Below are positions 32,421-43,690 of a stretch of DNA of 64,000 nucleotides, piece by piece; position 1 is the stretch's first letter; the number at the start of each line of letters is the position of its first letter. Origin of the DNA: Sceloporus undulatus (taxonomy: Eukaryota; Chordata; Lepidosauria; Squamata; Phrynosomatidae); the NCBI RefSeq assembly GCF_019175285.1, contig NC_056529.1:18766775-18830774 (forward strand), read 5' to 3'. Made by a program: the position numbers and the translations under genes. The notes beneath the pieces are model-generated. The model saw only the letters and a program-made list of their open reading frames with translations, ran no database searches and was not told the origin of the DNA.

Positions 32421-32761
32421 CAACTAATAAGAGAGGAAGGAAATATCCTTTCTTCTTCTTGTTCTTCCCTGGCTCACTGCTTTGGTTCCCTTGAGAGCTG
32501 CCAGTGTGGTCCTGACAGAAGGAGAGGAGGAGAGGGAAGGGAGGAAGGGCTCAGCAATAATCCTTTCTCTGTTTTTCTCTTTCCAGCATCCTCCAGGCTT
32601 GATCCTTTAGAGCAAACTGCAGGGAGCATACCCGCAATTCAACAGCAGCCTGGTGCGAGGGGGGAGACCCATGTTCCTCCCAGGACATGATGCCAGAGAA
32701 GGTGGCTGATGCATGATGCATATTCCTCCTTAGCTCCTTTAACACCTCAGACAATAACATC

Positions 32762-32850
32762 CAGAATCCACAAAACAGTGACACCTTTATTGGACCAACC
32801 CAAGTGCACAATATTGTTCACGATCTCACTGTGCTTTCGAGGCATCAAGC
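32762..32850 (-). repeat. repeat family J, minus strand
   Basis: CCACAAAACAGTGACACCTT TATTGGACC and CACTGTGCTTTCGAGG match the reverse of 18680-18785. Confidence 0.4.
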
Positions 32851-32859
32851 GGAGGTGGA

Positions 32860-33560
32860 TTTCGGTTTTTCATTTCCCATTCCCCCTAGCAATAGCTTTC
32901 TTTAAAGCGCTGAGTTCTGGAAGTTAGAGACAAGGGCCACAATCCTCCCCAAAGTTTACACAGTGTAAATCTCTGCATGTGGAGCTACACAGCCATTCTG
33001 CCGCACACACATACCCTGAGCTGCAATGGCTGTGCAAACAGAGCCATGCCACCAAAGGTGCAACCGGCGGCACAAACTGTGCATGGACCTTGAGGCACAA
33101 TGTGCAACTATACGCAATGCACCAATGGCATTACCTGTGAAATTCAACCCTGTGCAAACTTCAACTGAATGCAGCAGTTCTGCAACAGACAAAACAGTCT
33201 AACTACTTCTGCAAAGGAACTTAATGCATGCATAAGGTATCAATAGGATTCCAGCCATAATGTGTGGTAAGTTGTGGCGATCTGCGAGGTTTTTCTGCAG
33301 GGAGGGATGGACCAAAGGTATCATTTGGCTTCTTGAAATATTTCTTTTCTTTTTATGGTGGGATCTCAACACTGGGGGCTTCAAACCAACATTTAAATCC
33401 TGTTGAATAGCCCCAGCAAGAGTAGACCTATTAAATAAATGGCGGGAGCAGGACTAAGGTAGAAAGTGAAGTTAATCTACTTATGACTCCATACAATAAT
33501 GACACATCAACACAACCAGAAAATAAAAGGGGAAAACAAACACGAAGGAAAAGATAAAAA
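32860..33560. other. unclassified upstream sequence
   Basis: 32936-33190 is rich in TGTGCA/TGCACA words and shares GTGTAAATCTCT with 39575-39590, perhaps an old repeat. No gene seen. Confidence 0.3.
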
Positions 33561-33566
33561 CAGCAC

Positions 33567-33601
33567 TGCACTCAATTAAATAAACGGTTTAATTGAGTGC
33601 A
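33567..33601. repeat. perfect 14-bp inverted repeat with 7-nt loop
   Basis: TGCACTCAATTAAA (33567-33580) and TTTAATTGAGTGCA (33588-33601) around TAAACGG. Function unknown. Confidence 0.85.
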
Positions 33602-33854
33602 GGGTCAACACTAATGGAAACTTCATTGTTTCAATGGGTCTATTCTAGTTGCAGTCTCTAATGTAATTCAGGATCATGTTATACCCTTATACCCTAAAAG
33701 CTTTGCTTTGGTGAGCTGGGTCACCTAGTCCTGCCACGCAACAACACATAACTAAAGCTCTCCTAAAACATATATATCTGACTTCTATTTCAAGTCCTCT
33801 AAAGAAGAGGAGACAGCCACCTTCAGATGCAAACTCTTCCACTGTCCGAAAAGC

Positions 33855-34200
33855 TTAGAGTAAATATGGTTCTTTCAGATGTTTCAGGGGAATCTTGTTT
33901 CTTGCAATTTGAATCCATTGGTTTGTGCTTTCATCTCTGGAGCAGCAGAAAACAAGCTCACTCCACTGTCTATCTTTAGGTATTTAAAAATGGTTATCAC
34001 ATCACCTACCAGATTTCTCTTCTCCAACTAAACATACCCAAACGTTCCTCACAAGTTTGGCTTTCCAAACTTTTCAACATCTTGGCCACTCTTCTCTGGA
34101 CATGTTCCAGCTTGGTCTGTATCTGTTGTCCAAAAATACACCTAATATTCCAGGTGAAGCCTGACCAAAGCAGAAATTGATAACTAGTAGCTGTTAGCTA
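33855..34200 (-). mobile_element. older CR1 LINE fragment
   Basis: GGAGCAGCAGAAAACAAGCT, ATCACATCACCTACCAGATT and CTTCTCTGGACATGTTCCAG are the reverse complement of the CR1 C-terminal region. More diverged than the other two CR1 copies. Confidence 0.75.
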
Positions 34201-34205
34201 TTAGA

Positions 34206-34220
34206 TAACCCTAACCCTAA
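34206..34220. repeat. short interstitial telomere-like run
   Basis: TAACCCTAACCCTAA followed by TCCTAA, adjoining the CR1 fragment. Confidence 0.7.
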
Positions 34221-34387
34221 TCCTAATCTGTTTTAGGAGTGGAAGAGAATCCATTTTACATTCCTGAATGAACCTGGAGAAGAAGGCAAACTCAACCATT
34301 GATAGTGGCTTTCATGTCGGTGAGGAAGTGATGATCCATTCTAGGTTTTATGCTGAACCAAAATAGATATAGGACCTTGGACAGTAA

Positions 34388-34560
34388 TTATTTATTTATT
34401 TATTTATTTATTTATATCCGTTCCTCTGTGCAACCGGGGTGGCTTACAACATTAAAATATACATTCCATAACATACCCAATCCCACCCCCCCTTAAAGTA
34501 CAATTAAAAAATTACAATTAAAACATCCTTAAAATAATCACAACAAATAAACTATACACA
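34388..34560 (-). mobile_element. LINE 3' end with (TTTA)n tail, minus strand
   Basis: (ATTT)n then ATATCCGTTCCTCTGTGCAA and GGGGTGGCTTACAACATTAA. Confidence 0.55.
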
Positions 34561-34610
34561 GTAGCTGTAGCAAAATCAGGGTCAACAAATTAAGTTTTCT
34601 TTTTAGTAGC

Positions 34611-34909
34611 CTTTAAGAGTTCCTACTAAAACCTGGGGCAAATTCATTTTCCCACTAATGCAGATAGTTTGGGACTTTCTGCATGGGTTAATGTTGCATT
34701 AATGCTCAATGTGCCCAACGTCGTCTGAAAATAGGATTTGCAGGATTTTCTTGGATCTAAACCCTATTTCTGCACAGGATTTGGATGCTTCCCTCCTGTG
34801 TGATGAACTTCATAGATACTGTATAGGACCTTGAATAGGACCTTTAAAAGTTCCTACTAAAACCTGGGGCAAATTCATTTCCCCAGTAATGCAAACAGTT
34901 TAGCAGTGA
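34611..34909 (+). repeat. 61-bp direct repeat pair
   Basis: CCTTTAAGAGTTCCTACTAA AACCTGGGGCAAATTCA at 34611-34673 recurs with few changes at 34849-34909, 238 bp downstream. Confidence 0.75.
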
Positions 34910-35193
34910 GCTGCCAGCTCCCTCGCCCCGCCTTCCCAAATGCTAACCATTGCACAACACTGTCTTGCAAAATAGCTGGAGCGTAAGTTATATTTCGCAT
35001 TGGCATTTGCTCAATTTGGTGGTGTGATAGCTGTGAAAGATGTAATTTTCTTTGAAATAGGAAGCCTCCTGGAAGGGAGGCAGCACAATTTAAAAAACTG
35101 ATCCTTCTGTGGGGATTTGCATTGATTTGGTCAATACCGTTGCATAGGTTCATTTTAAAACATTATTGTCAAACACAGGGCATACACAAAGGC

Positions 35194-35214
35194 ACACACA
35201 CACACACACACACA
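35194..35214. repeat. (CA)n microsatellite
   Basis: About ten CA units. The 35215-35930 stretch around it holds no recognised gene. Confidence 0.9.
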
Positions 35215-35934
35215 GGCACACTGATGGACTGCCATAATCGCCAGCTACTGTAGACTTGTAAATGCTTTAACACGGATACATACGTAATTGCTTCCTCTGG
35301 TATCCATTACAAGGAGAGGCGTTTCAGGCATCTATTGTCAGAGCAAAAATAAAGAAGTCTGGATGAAATTAATTTTTGGAGGGTTGGCAGGGAAGACGGA
35401 GAGCTGGCTGCAGTTATAAATCCAATCCTCTTTTTTATTTATGAGTACTTTCCCCCACTCCTTCTTGGATTTCTGGAATGAAGGTGGCTCTCAGCTACAA
35501 AGGCCACATCTACACTCTAAACATCAACTAGGGATGGATACCTTTGCATGGTCTGGGGCCAAATTTGGGCCCTTGGGACCCATGTGGAGCCCTAGGGAGC
35601 ATCAAAAGCCCCCCAAACTAGAAATGGTTGGAGGTCCACTTCCAATATTTTTTTAAAACATGGATTTCTAAAACACATGGATAGTGCAGGGGACCCTTGT
35701 AACCAATTTGCAGAATGCATTGCCACCAGTGAAGGCTTCCAGGAGCAGCATTTCAGCCTTTGTAGGAGCAGAAAATAGAAAGATGGAGGTGGGAGAGTCA
35801 AGAAAAACCTGGGAGTGACAAAATAACCTTGAGGTTGCATGTGTCCCCAGGGTTTCGCTAATGTGATAAGGTCTGTAGTCTCCTCAAGTCGGTTGGGGTT
35901 TCCAAATAAGATTCTCCCCAAATCCCACCTCATG

Positions 35935-36085
35935 CCTGTGCTTTGTAGTTTAGTGAGGCACTAGATGTCTCTGGTTGAGGATTTTCAATACTTCTCTCTA
36001 AACTGCAAATCCCAGGAGTCCTTGGGAAGCAGCCATAACAGTTATAGTGGAATCATAGTGCTGTAACTGTGTAATGTGAATGAGC
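35935..36085. mobile_element. half of a family A-related MITE
   Basis: GCTTTGTAGTTTAGTGAGGC and AACTGCAAATCCCAGGAGTC in inverted arrangement, ending GTAATGTGAATGAGCTC. Confidence 0.45.
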
Positions 36086-36166
36086 TCTTAGCAATCTAGT
36101 TTGGTCCTTTGTTAAGATTGTCAACAACAAAACATTCATATTGTTAGATGAGACTTTTTTAAAGTA

Positions 36167-36394
36167 CAGTGAGCCCTTGTTATCTGCTAGGGTTTGGGGC
36201 CAGGACCCTCCGTGGATAACGAAATCCATGGATGCTCAAATCCCATTAAATATATTGGCATAGCAAAGTCGTCCTTTTTATAAAATGGAAAATCAAGGTT
36301 TACTATTTGGAATTTATACTTTTTTTTTAGTATTTTCAAACCATGGATGCTTTATTCCATGGATAAAAAATCCATATATAAGGAGGGCTGACTG
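36167..36394 (+). mobile_element. Tigger/MER2-like element, TA-flanked
   Basis: 228 bp from CAGTGAGCCCTTGTTATCTG to AAGGAGGGCTGACTG, with TA on both sides (36165-36166, 36395-36396). Contains GGTTTGGGGCCAGGACC and TATAAAATGGAAAATCAAGG. This is the undisturbed form of the family. Confidence 0.8.
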
Positions 36395-36639
36395 TACTTT
36401 AGGAAAGTTATTGCAAAGTCGTTTGCCATTGAGAGATCTCTGAGGAATGTAAGGATGCCATGCTTCAAGCTCCTCATATGCATAGATCATGGAGATCTCA
36501 ATATTAGCTGCCATGCTGAACAACATCTTTAAAATATGAACCCCCCTCAATACCTCATTTGGCTCCAAATAGTCTTAGAATATACAGCATTAATGGGGGG
36601 ATTTCTCTTCTCTTCTCTCCCTCCTCCTGAAATAAAGGA

Positions 36640-36900
36640 TTTATTTCTGCTCTCTTGAAAGCTACTGAGAGCCAACCAGGGGAAATACATTTCTCCAATT
36701 GTTGTAAGAGGAAAATTGATTGCTTTTGTCTCGTCGTTCCTAATGCCGGCCTGTTAAATTGAATTACTACACAAATCCAGCTCTACATTTATGACGCATT
36801 AAATGTCAGGCAAAAGAGTTATTCTAATGCTCAGGGATGAGGAATTCCGTTTGAAAGCAGCGCTCAGAAAAAGAGCCCTCTTTAGCCGCCTGAATGGGGT
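36640..36900. promoter_or_regulatory. candidate conserved non-coding island
   Basis: Unique-looking with AAATTGAATTACTACAC, TATGACGCATTAAATGTC and CCAATTGTTG. These resemble homeodomain and AP-1/CREB-like sites. No coding frame or repeat. Confidence 0.25.
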
Positions 36901-36949
36901 TTGCGGCGAATTCTGTAGGTGCGGCATTCTCAAACGTTGGTGTTAATGT

Positions 36950-37046
36950 CTACTTGTCTATCTGTCTATCTGTCTATGAATCTATTTATGTAAGCATCAA
37001 TCACTCAATCTATTATCTATCTATCACCTATCTACCTGCCTACCTA
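36950..37046. repeat. (TCTG)n/(TATC)n-rich tract
   Basis: Degenerate tetranucleotide repeats seen directly. Confidence 0.7.
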
Positions 37047-37262
37047 CAGTTGACCCCCCATATCCACAAATTCTTTATCCATGGATCTAACCATTCCCCA
37101 CTTAAAAATATTCAAAGAAATATAAATTCAAAAAGGCAAACCTTGATGTTGACATTTTATATAAGGGACAGCATTTTATTATGCCATCATATATAATGGG
37201 ACTTGAGCATCCATAGATTTTAGTATCCATGGGGTATTTTAGTATCCATTGGATATCAAGGG
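37047..37262 (-). mobile_element. Tigger/MER2-like element, 3' end lost into a microsatellite
   Basis: CAGTTGACCCCCCATATCCA after TA (37045-37046), then CAAACCTTGATGTTGACATT and GGGACTTGAGCATCCATAGA. The far end is replaced by the CTAT array. Confidence 0.7.
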
Positions 37263-37264
37263 CC

Positions 37265-37326
<62 letters not shown>

Positions 37327-37332
37327 GTCTAC

Positions 37333-37398
<66 letters not shown>
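37263..37398. repeat. (CTAT)n microsatellite, about 33 units
   Basis: Nearly pure tetranucleotide array with two small interruptions. 37400-38380 beyond it has no recognised feature except GGGGTTAGGGTT near 37484. Confidence 0.95.
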
Positions 37399-37399
<1 letters not shown>

Positions 37400-38383
37400 C
37401 CTACGTATACCAGATTTTCAGGGACAGCTAGTGGCTATTTGTCAACAAGGCAGTAAATTCACTCTAGATTTTAGTATAAAATGTTGGGGTTAGGGTTCAG
37501 CAGCTTGGATAGATAGCTCTTTTAAGTGTCCAAATCTGGAGAGGTTTTCCACTCCATTAATATATACGTCACTGTCTTCCATAGCATCTTCCTCATATTT
37601 AGGGGATGCTTAGCATCATGACCAATGCTATGTGGGGAAACTAGAGCTTGAAAGGATGAGCTTACAAACAGCAGTCAGGATCCTACATTGTAAAGAAATA
37701 TTAGGTCATTTTTGTCTCCAGGTTCTGGGGAAAACCAAGTCCTCGCTGAGGCTGATGTTTATGTCCTTCCCCCATGCATATATGCCAGAGGAAGAGAAAG
37801 AAGACATGATGAACGTGGAACACCCCTCTTCAAGAGACACGCTTGAGTGGATGTGTACAAAATGTGAGATGCATACAAAAATGTTATCGCGCACTTCTGC
37901 CCTGCTTGCACCACACTAGTACACTTTCCTTGGCAGGCAGCAGTTTGCAAAGGCAGACCATTACCTCTTTGTCATTGAGAGGAATGCAATAGACATCTCT
38001 CTGTCTCTCTTCCCATGTTCTTTATTGCAATCAGCAATGAAGGATTGCCAGTGCTGAGAGAATTAAAGGTTGCAGCCAACTCGTCTTTTTTCCCCTCCCG
38101 TTCTGTTTTCATTTTGGACATTAACCTCTAGCACCGGCTGTTGATCATTACTAGATGGAACTGTCAGTTTCTGAGGGCTGTTACATTTGCTTCGGAAGGT
38201 CTTCCGGAGATCAGAAAAGGGTGAAATGGAGACATGTATGCCAAGGACTCCTGCCCCTGACACTACATAAGAAATCAGGAAAGGAAATTGATTGCCTCTT
38301 CAACCCACTGTAGATGCTTTCAAGGTGGTGGATTTCCTTTGCAAGGCAGAAGCAGGACGCTGGCAGTGCTTGCTGCCACCTCC

Positions 38384-38571
38384 GCTGTTGCCCTGTGCCA
38401 TTTGTAATAGGGATTTACAAGCCTCACTGCACAGTTTCAGTCTCTCCGTCTCACAAGGGTTGCAGTCCCTATTAAAAATGGCACAGGGCAGACGTGGAGG
38501 AGCCGGCAGCAAATAATCTGTGAATAACCAAATCCGCAATGCTCAAACTGGCAAATGTGGAGGGTCGACTG
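38384..38571. mobile_element. palindromic Tigger-like fragment
   Basis: GCCCTGTGCCATTTGTAATA GGGA near 38390 pairs with TCCCTATTAAAAATGGCACAGGGC near 38466-38490 (quoted in part). The right end AGGGTCGACTG is a Tigger-type terminus. Confidence 0.45.
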
Positions 38572-39119
38572 TGCAATGCAACTGTGGGAGTGCGCCTTCA
38601 TTCCTGGCCTGCGGACAGGCGTTTTGGGCCTCTGCTGGGCTGGGAGAATTACTCCTAGATCTCACCAGGCAGATGGGATATATACAGGTCATGTTGCCTG
38701 GGGGATTCAGGGACGCCTGGTCTTAAAAAAGGAACTTTTCCAAGTTGTGCATTGTCCTGTCTTAAAGGCAAACTGCAGCTGGATCAAGCAGGGCTTGGGG
38801 TTGCTTTGGCATCCATTCCTTTGCCTCCTGACCCAAGCCAGCATGCCATCTGGCTGTCCCAGACAATTACAAATACACTTTGCAAATGACCCAGAAAACA
38901 GCTTGATCTGAAAGCATTTCAGTCACTGCGGAAGATCTTCCTTCGTAAGTCTTCTAACTCAATCATGCTTGTTCATTTGAAAAGGATGTACCCCCCGCCA
39001 CTGCCTCCTCCCAAGGTCTGCCCTTTGAGGAGGTCATTATAAGTAGCAAACTGTTCATGAGGAAGGCTGCACCAGCCGGAGAGCCTTAGATCTTGGTCAT
39101 CAAAGGATTCCTCTCCCAA

Positions 39120-39350
39120 AGGAGATCGGGTTTGTTTTGAAAAATGACCCCCCTGGATTTATCCGCCTGTCAGATTAGCAGACTGCTCTGCCTTCTTATT
39201 ATATTCTTCTGCTGACGTTTGGTCTGAGATCCCCTTAATGATATATTTGACCTAGCAGGAGTAAGTTGCAAGAGTTGTCACGTGGTTCATTTTATCCACC
39301 TCTCGAATTTTTGGTTGCTTCGTCCCAAGATGTTTAATGGCTTGCATTCT
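39120..39350. promoter_or_regulatory. candidate conserved non-coding island
   Basis: Repeat-free with TGACGTTTGGTC, CCCCTTAATGATATATTTGA and GTCACGTGGTTC (an E-box CACGTG). 38580-39110 and 39360-39890 flank it without recognised genes. Confidence 0.25.
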
Positions 39351-39896
39351 GAGAGAGTAAGATCATATTCAGAAAAAAGCTGCAGGGATATTTTCAGCAG
39401 GTAAAATGCTGCAGTTCCTACAAATCTAAAAAGCAAACTCAGCATGAAAGAACGAGTGAGTCAGGGAGAAAGAGAGAGAAGAAACGACAGAAACAGCTTT
39501 GTCAAACAGCTGTACCATTGTGTACCAGTCTGTCCTTAAATAAATATAGGCCAAGATCCCACATCAGGAGTTGTGTAGTGTAAATCTCTACACAAGTAGA
39601 GTTATGCATTAATCATGCTATGCAACCCTTTTGACCAAACGTGTGACTGGATGCACAAACAAATGTCCACATCCGTACACAATGATGTCCGTACACAATG
39701 TTCATTGGTGCACAGGGTTCACCCATCTGCAGTATGCCCATCAATTTGCAAGTCTCCCAGAAGACAACAGAAATAGTGTCAACTACATCTGAACAAGATC
39801 TCCAAGATGTTCACCAGCCGTTCTTCAGGTAGATTGTTGCAAGTGAATCCTGACACTCCTACAACCTGTTCTCCTAACAAGTCATAGTCCACTATA

Positions 39897-40152
39897 CAGT
39901 GGTACCCCGGGATACGAAAGCACCGCGTTACGAAATTTCCGGGATACGAAAAAATACTATAGGAAAAAACTGTTTCGGGTTACGTTTTTTTTTTTTTGGC
40001 TTACGAAAAAAATTTTTGGTGCTTTTCGGCGCTTTTTCACACGAAATCGCGGCTTTTAGCGCTAGCGCCTATGGCTTTTTCGGCTTATGAACGATTTCGG
40101 GTTACGAACGGCGCCGCGGAACGGATTATTTTCGTAACCCGGGGTGCCACTG
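39897..40152. mobile_element. Tc1/mariner (pogo/Tigger-type) MITE, TA-flanked
   Basis: 256 bp from CAGTGGTACCCCGGGATACG to CGTAACCCGGGGTGCCACTG with TA on both sides (39895-39896, 40153-40154). The ends pair and the element keeps many CpG sites, suggesting a recent insertion. Confidence 0.85.
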
Positions 40153-40699
40153 TAGATGGTTCGGTCTCCTAACCTCTAGCTATGCAGGCGCTCACCAGAG
40201 ATGCATAGGGTTTAAACTGAAACCCCCATATTAATTATCCATCCAGTAATTATCTTATGAAACAGGCAGATTAAGGAACCCATATGGATATGCAGATGTT
40301 CAACGAGGCTAACAAACTGGACTCTTGGAAAGATGTTGATGTCTTTGAACATCTCATCTGTTCTGGCCAATTTTAAGAGCTCAGAGTTCTTTGCATGACG
40401 CACATCAAAGCAGGTGTGGTCACTCCAGATCTTTAGGGTCCTCAGTTCCCATCAGTCTTGGTCAACATGGTAGGAAGGATGAGATTTACAATCCAACAAC
40501 ATCCGGAGGATCCCAAGTCTCCCATCCTGGAACAAGGAGCATACTCAAGGTGGACACTGTAGCCTGTTTTGCTAAAAGGGAAGTAAGAGACCCAGGAAGA
40601 ATAAGGACTAAGCTGAACTGGATTCCTGGAATCTTGTTAGGTAGCATACATATGCATGAATAGGGATTATGCAGGCACCTGGTTTCTTTTTGTCTTGGC

Positions 40700-40832
40700 C
40701 TTGTAAGACCACTGGGTGACTTTGGCCAAGTCACACACTCTCAGCCTCAGTGGATGGCAATGGCAACACCCTTCTGAGGAAACTTGCCAAGAAACCTCAC
40801 GATAACTTGAAGTCACACAACAGCAAAAACAT
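40700..40832 (+). mobile_element. ACA-type SINE body, head missing
   Basis: CCACTGGGTGACTTTGGCCA, GTCACACACTCTCAGCCTCA, GAAACTTGCCAAGAAACC and CTTGAAGTCACACAACAGC. Confidence 0.7.
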
Positions 40833-40926
40833 CCCTCTCCCTGGTATGAGATTGGCAGCTGTTGGGATGGAGGAGATCCTGGAATTGTCTAGGCAAAGCA
40901 TAGTGCATTTGATCTAGAATCATAGG

Positions 40927-41144
40927 TGTTTATCAGACGAGCTCTTAAAGAGGTACTATTCCAGTGTGACTCCTCTAGCTGCCTCCTGTTGCATGCTGGG
41001 ATTGGCAGTTTTAAGGAGGGGTATTTAGAATTCTCAGGCAGAGAAGTTCAGCTCCTTAAAACTGCCAATCCCAGCATGCAACAGGAGGCTGCTAGAGGAG
41101 TCACACTGGAATAGTAGCTCTTTAAGAGCATAGTGTGATAAACA
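40927..41144. mobile_element. palindromic MITE, family E
   Basis: Arms of about 97 bp: TGTTTATCAGACGAGCTCTT and GCATGCTGGGATTGGCAGTT have near-exact inverted partners ending AGTGTGATAAACA. It sits within the ATCATAG-repeat tail of a CR1 fragment. Confidence 0.8.
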
Positions 41145-41190
41145 TCATAGAGTTGGAAGAGACCACCAGGGCCATACAGTCCAATCTCAG
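41145..41190 (-). mobile_element. CR1 LINE 3' tip
   Basis: TCATAGAGTTGGAAGAGACC followed by CAGGGCCATACAGTCCAA; its tail continues at 40913-40926 on the other side of the family E element. Confidence 0.75.
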
Positions 41191-41685
41191 CTGACTTCTT
41201 TGCATTTGTTGCGCGGTTCTTTTGAAAGCATTAAAAAGCAAATAGTATCAGCAGCAAGAGGGCTACTGGGACTGTGGCACCTGCGGAGGCAGGACTGAAC
41301 TCTTGCTAGGCTAGCCTAACAGCCACAAGGACTTTTACAGAATGAAAAATGCTTGCTTCCGCATCAGAGAAGGGTCCTTGGAGATCACTTAGCCCATTGT
41401 CCTTGACATTTGCTCGCATTTGTACTCTTGAGCCACTGCTGAATTCTGATATCCTGCTTCTGAAACATTGCTTGCAATTAATTTATTGCAATCTGGCCAT
41501 TCCCCAAGAGAAAAAGAGAGAAAGAAAGAGAGGGGGGGGAGGATGTTGTTTTTAAAAGGTATAAATCTGAGCCCTGTATGTATGAGATATAAAACACCTG
41601 ACGTTGCCCATCTGCTCCACTGAGAAAATCACAAGATCTGTGTTCCCTTGAGGGCACATGATTAAGATTTGTTGAAAATGTGGTG

Positions 41686-41689
<4 letters not shown>

Positions 41690-41726
<37 letters not shown>
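41690..41726. repeat. (AT)n microsatellite
   Basis: Pure AT run. 41190-42050 otherwise shows only a GAGAAAGAAAGAGAGGGGG purine patch near 41520. Confidence 0.9.
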
Positions 41727-41728
<2 letters not shown>

Positions 41729-42054
41729 AGATGTGCCCCTTTGCCTTTCTTGCTTGCTCTGGAGCTCTTCCGTCGATGCATTTTAATCAGGTTCAAAGAG
41801 CTGGAAGCATGGAGGCAAGCCAAGGTTAGAAAAAGTGGGGTTTGAGATAATCCTTGTCAGCTTTTTTTTTTCCTCTCAAATATCAATCTGCCGTTCTCTG
41901 CAAATATGATTTTCTTGCATGCTTTTTAATTGGCCCAGGACTTTGTGTTCAGGTAGAAGATAGCGGGTGATGCAAAGCAGAAAGCGGCGGTGGCAGGGAT
42001 CAAAACTAAGAGCCTGAAGTCTTCAGTCTCAGCTTCCATTCAATGGAAAGCAAT

Positions 42055-42165
42055 ATAAAAACAGAGATCTTGTAGCACCTTTGAGACTAACTGAAAGAAA
42101 GAAGTTGGCAGCGTGAGCTTTCCTAGATTTAAGTCTACTTCCTCAGATGCATTCCTCATCTGTTT
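42055..42165. mobile_element. palindromic family G, one arm
   Basis: ATCTTGTAGCACCTTTGAGA CTAACTGAAAGAAAGAAGTT then AGTCTACTTCCTCAGATGCA. Confidence 0.6.
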
Positions 42166-42547
42166 TTGCCCCCCCCCTTTTTATTGGGAAAACAAAGACA
42201 GACCAGCATTTAAATGCAAACATAACAAACATCCATAAATTACAATGGATAACAAACATAACGCTTCTCAAAACAATTTGAGAATTATACTTTACTTAAG
42301 TATAAAATCACAATATAATTTGCAATTGAGATCACCTTAATTGATATGCTTTTACTGTTTTGCTTTCCTAGAAGACCTCTAAACCTTTTTCATTTAATCT
42401 CCCTAAATTATAAAATTATAAATCATTCCCTTTTATTTATCATCTTTAATCACTGTACAATTCTTATTCCATATATCAGAAAAGTGAAATGGTCAGATAC
42501 TTTACTCTACTTTACTTATATCATTTTGATCAATTCAGTGTATACAA

Positions 42548-42602
<55 letters not shown>

Positions 42603-42760
42603 GTATTTTGATTATTGAAACTTAAACACTAATTGAATATCTTGCCATAGTTTCTTATCAGAAGGCAAAGTCTGGAAGTTATGGGGCAGATGCCCTTGAA
42701 ATTTCCTTCCAATGAGCGCAGTTCGAGAAAGTTCACATGTTTCCAAAGATGAACAAGAAG
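42166..42760 (-). repeat. A/T-rich LINE-like 3' region with (AT)n core
   Basis: C8TTTTTATTGGGAAAACAAAG at the left looks like a reversed LINE/L1 tail; (AT)n runs from about 42548 to 42598. Family uncertain. Confidence 0.3.
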
Positions 42761-43690
42761 ACGAAAGGTGGCTCAAAAGAGGGACAGAGGGGTAAAATAG
42801 AACCTATGATTGAAAAGTAAATGAACTGGAAAAGAGGAAGAGATGACAGAAGTGATGGTCTGAGGCCAGGAAATGAAAGGAAATGAAAGGATTCTTGTAA
42901 TGGGGAAGAAAATGACACTGGATCAAAGCAAAGAGAAGAGACAGGAACCCCTATGGAAAGCAAAAATAGTAGCGCCAAGGTATGGGGAAAATATCAGCTC
43001 CGGAGAGAATAAAATCAATACCAGTTTTGCCCAAATTGTATGCAGCAAACTGTGCTTATGACGACTTATATATGCATCTTTTTTAAAAGGACTTACATTG
43101 TGCTTTTCTTTTTCAAACGGATGCTCTTGCTAACATTAAGTTAAAGAATAATCAAATCGAAACACAAGGACTAAAGCAGCTTTTGAGAGGCCAATTAAAA
43201 AAATAATAATTTAGAAGTCATGACGAAAAGTACTGCATCCAACTAGTAACAAATCTCATTTGGTCAATTTACCAAAGCTTGCTTGAGGAGGAGGAGGAGG
43301 TTGCTGAAGTTACTACCAAGAGTTGCATGTTAATCAAAGTTTGCAAAGGATGCTTTACAACCCTTCGTACTGCTGTTTTCCCATCAATGAAAGATGCCCT
43401 TTAACAATACTTCAGAGGTACAGCAATAATGGTTTGAGGCGATGCTGTGCAACCAGTATTGCAAGAGGTTCTTTTGCTAAAATTGCAGCTTAAAACCATT
43501 GCAGCAGAATGGTTAAAATTCAGAATTTTACTTGCTCAGGAGCTGAAGATTATAGTGCCGAAATAAACTAAGAGCAAAGGTTGTTATTTTAGGGTCATGT
43601 CAAATTGGCTCCTAACTTAAGATTCTAACCCAATTAAAAGGAAGTACTGCATAAACAGTTTAAGGACAGTGAAACTAAACATAGATAATA
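42760..43690. other. unclassified intergenic sequence
   Basis: No gene recognised. Some of 43140-43690 may belong to the LTR-related insertion that follows, but I cannot support it. Confidence 0.3.

Noticed and set aside
32064-32423. 119-codon minus-strand open frame
   Set aside because: Overlaps the putative KCNG4 5' non-coding exon and its donor; composition-driven and without domain similarity.
37229-37456. YLSI-repeat open frames
   Set aside because: Translation of the (CTAT)n microsatellite in different frames.
32936-39790. Possible repeat pair with GTGTAAATCTCT and TGTGCA words
   Set aside because: Similarity between 32936-33190 and 39551-39765 is too weak by eye to claim a family.
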